From Polytrichum commune (lineage: Eukaryota > Streptophyta > Polytrichopsida > Polytrichales > Polytrichaceae), in NCBI GenBank assembly GCA_950295325.1, contig OX485805.1:10912501-10976500 (forward strand): a DNA stretch of 64,000 bases, read 5' to 3'. This document shows, in pieces, positions 63,205 to 64,000 of this stretch (position 1 is the stretch's first letter; every line of letters starts with the position of its first letter). The translations under genes were made by a program, and so were the position numbers. The notes under the pieces were generated by a model that worked only from the letters and a program-made list of their open reading frames with translations, had not been told where the DNA came from and made no database searches.

Positions 63205-63248
63205 ATAAGTTATCTACCTTTAAACAAAGGAGAGAAAAGAAATAAAGG

Positions 63249-63646
63249 CACTACATGAAATAGTATATTTAGTGTCATACTGTATGTTATGTCACTTGAA
63301 TGACTTTCTAATGATGCTTTTTATGAATAAATCTACAAGTATTGTCGATGATTGAAAATTGGATGGCATTCATCCTAATCATTGCACCAAAGCTTGACAT
63401 TTTCTGCATCCTAACAATTATGTAATGAAATACTACCATGGATTATTGAAATTTGGATGAAAAATCACTTAGTAAGTGCTAGTAATTGCAAAATTGTAAA
63501 TCTATAATGTCCATATTCTTATATTTTGTAAATAATGGTAAATAATATTAGGTTTACATCAAGTGTTGGTGACGCTACACATGCGGTTTAAAATTAGCAT
63601 TGAGAAAGACAAATAGAATTGGTGACACTAAATAAAATATATAGTG
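63249..63646. mobile_element. CACTA-like MITE, full length
   Basis: It runs from CACTACATGAAATAGTATAT to TATATAGTG; on the minus strand the right end reads CACTATATATTTTATTTAGT then GTCACC. Both ends share TATTTAGTGTCA. No 3-bp target duplication is evident (AGG against TTA). No transposase. It contains GTGTCACCAA-type and CACTTAGTAAGTG-type blocks common to the copies at 18620, 44133 and 52235. Confidence 0.65.
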
Positions 63647-64000
63647 TTACCTACCTACTAGGACATGTGGCCTACAACCATATTGGGGGGGGGGGGGGGG
63701 GGGGTAGGTTGTGGATGTAATTGTTCGTGTGGAAGGGTATTTTATTTTGCAAATATTCTACATAGGGTTGGTGTTGTAGGAGGGTGGGTGTTTATTGGAG
63801 TCCCTCTTGGGAGCTGGATGCCATAATATTACTACTTAAGGGGATAGCAAAAGAGACCACCTTTGACATGAAGTAATTATAATCCATCCCATAGCATTGC
63901 TTTATAAACCCACTTTAAGATTACATGTGAGTTCGCTGCTATGATCAAGGTGAAGCGTCCGTCATCTCTCTCTCTCTCTCTCACCATGGGCTTGACATTA
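63647..64000. other. intergenic end of window
   Basis: It holds a run of 20 G at 63685-63704 and (CT)n at 63964-63981. No gene is recognised. Confidence 0.4.

Overview
This window is nuclear DNA of a land plant with a large, repeat-rich genome. The evidence is plant-type multi-exon genes (peroxisomal hydroxypyruvate reductase, a membrane-anchored hexokinase, a plastid BASS2-like carrier), GT-AG introns of about 100 bp to 1.3 kb, and long intergenic stretches filled with decayed transposons. Only about five to six genes lie in 64 kb. A non-seed vascular plant (fern or lycophyte) seems a good guess, but that is inference; nothing here fixes the species.

Layout. 1-3.9 kb: a plus-strand gene for an unrecognised membrane protein, with foldback MITEs in its introns. 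5.1-8.3 kb: a broken Ty1/copia fossil carrying a nested hAT-like element with an 8-bp target duplication. 8.7-10.3 kb: a dead but complete-looking Tc1 element (terminal inverted repeats, TA duplication, DD34E-type transposase remains), unusual for a plant. 11.8-14.3 kb: an F-box/LRR gene on the minus strand whose single predicted intron is almost entirely a tandem array of seven ~121-bp units related to the foldback MITEs. 15-17 kb: an uncertain minus-strand gene. 17-30.8 kb: mostly AT-rich intergenic DNA with nested MITEs and a decayed ORF of unknown family.

30.9-32.2 kb: an intronless BASS2-like pyruvate/sodium carrier gene (minus). 33.7-39.8 kb: the 13-exon HPR1 gene (plus), whose last 41-nt coding exon supplies a peroxisomal AKL terminus that is lost if the preceding intron is retained. 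39.8-47.2 kb: repeats. 47.2-51.4 kb: an eight-exon hexokinase gene (minus). 51.4-64 kb: no host gene recognised; it holds a LINE-like fragment, a 329-bp tandem duplication, foldback elements and, at the end, three non-autonomous DNA elements side by side.

The recognised metabolic genes fit photosynthetic and sugar metabolism (BASS2 plastid pyruvate import, HPR1 photorespiration, hexokinase sugar phosphorylation and sensing), but they have separate promoters and nothing in the sequence ties them into one unit. Intron-exon structures were worked out by hand from splice sites, reading phase and family conservation. Those of HPR1 and hexokinase are phase-consistent throughout and are the most reliable.
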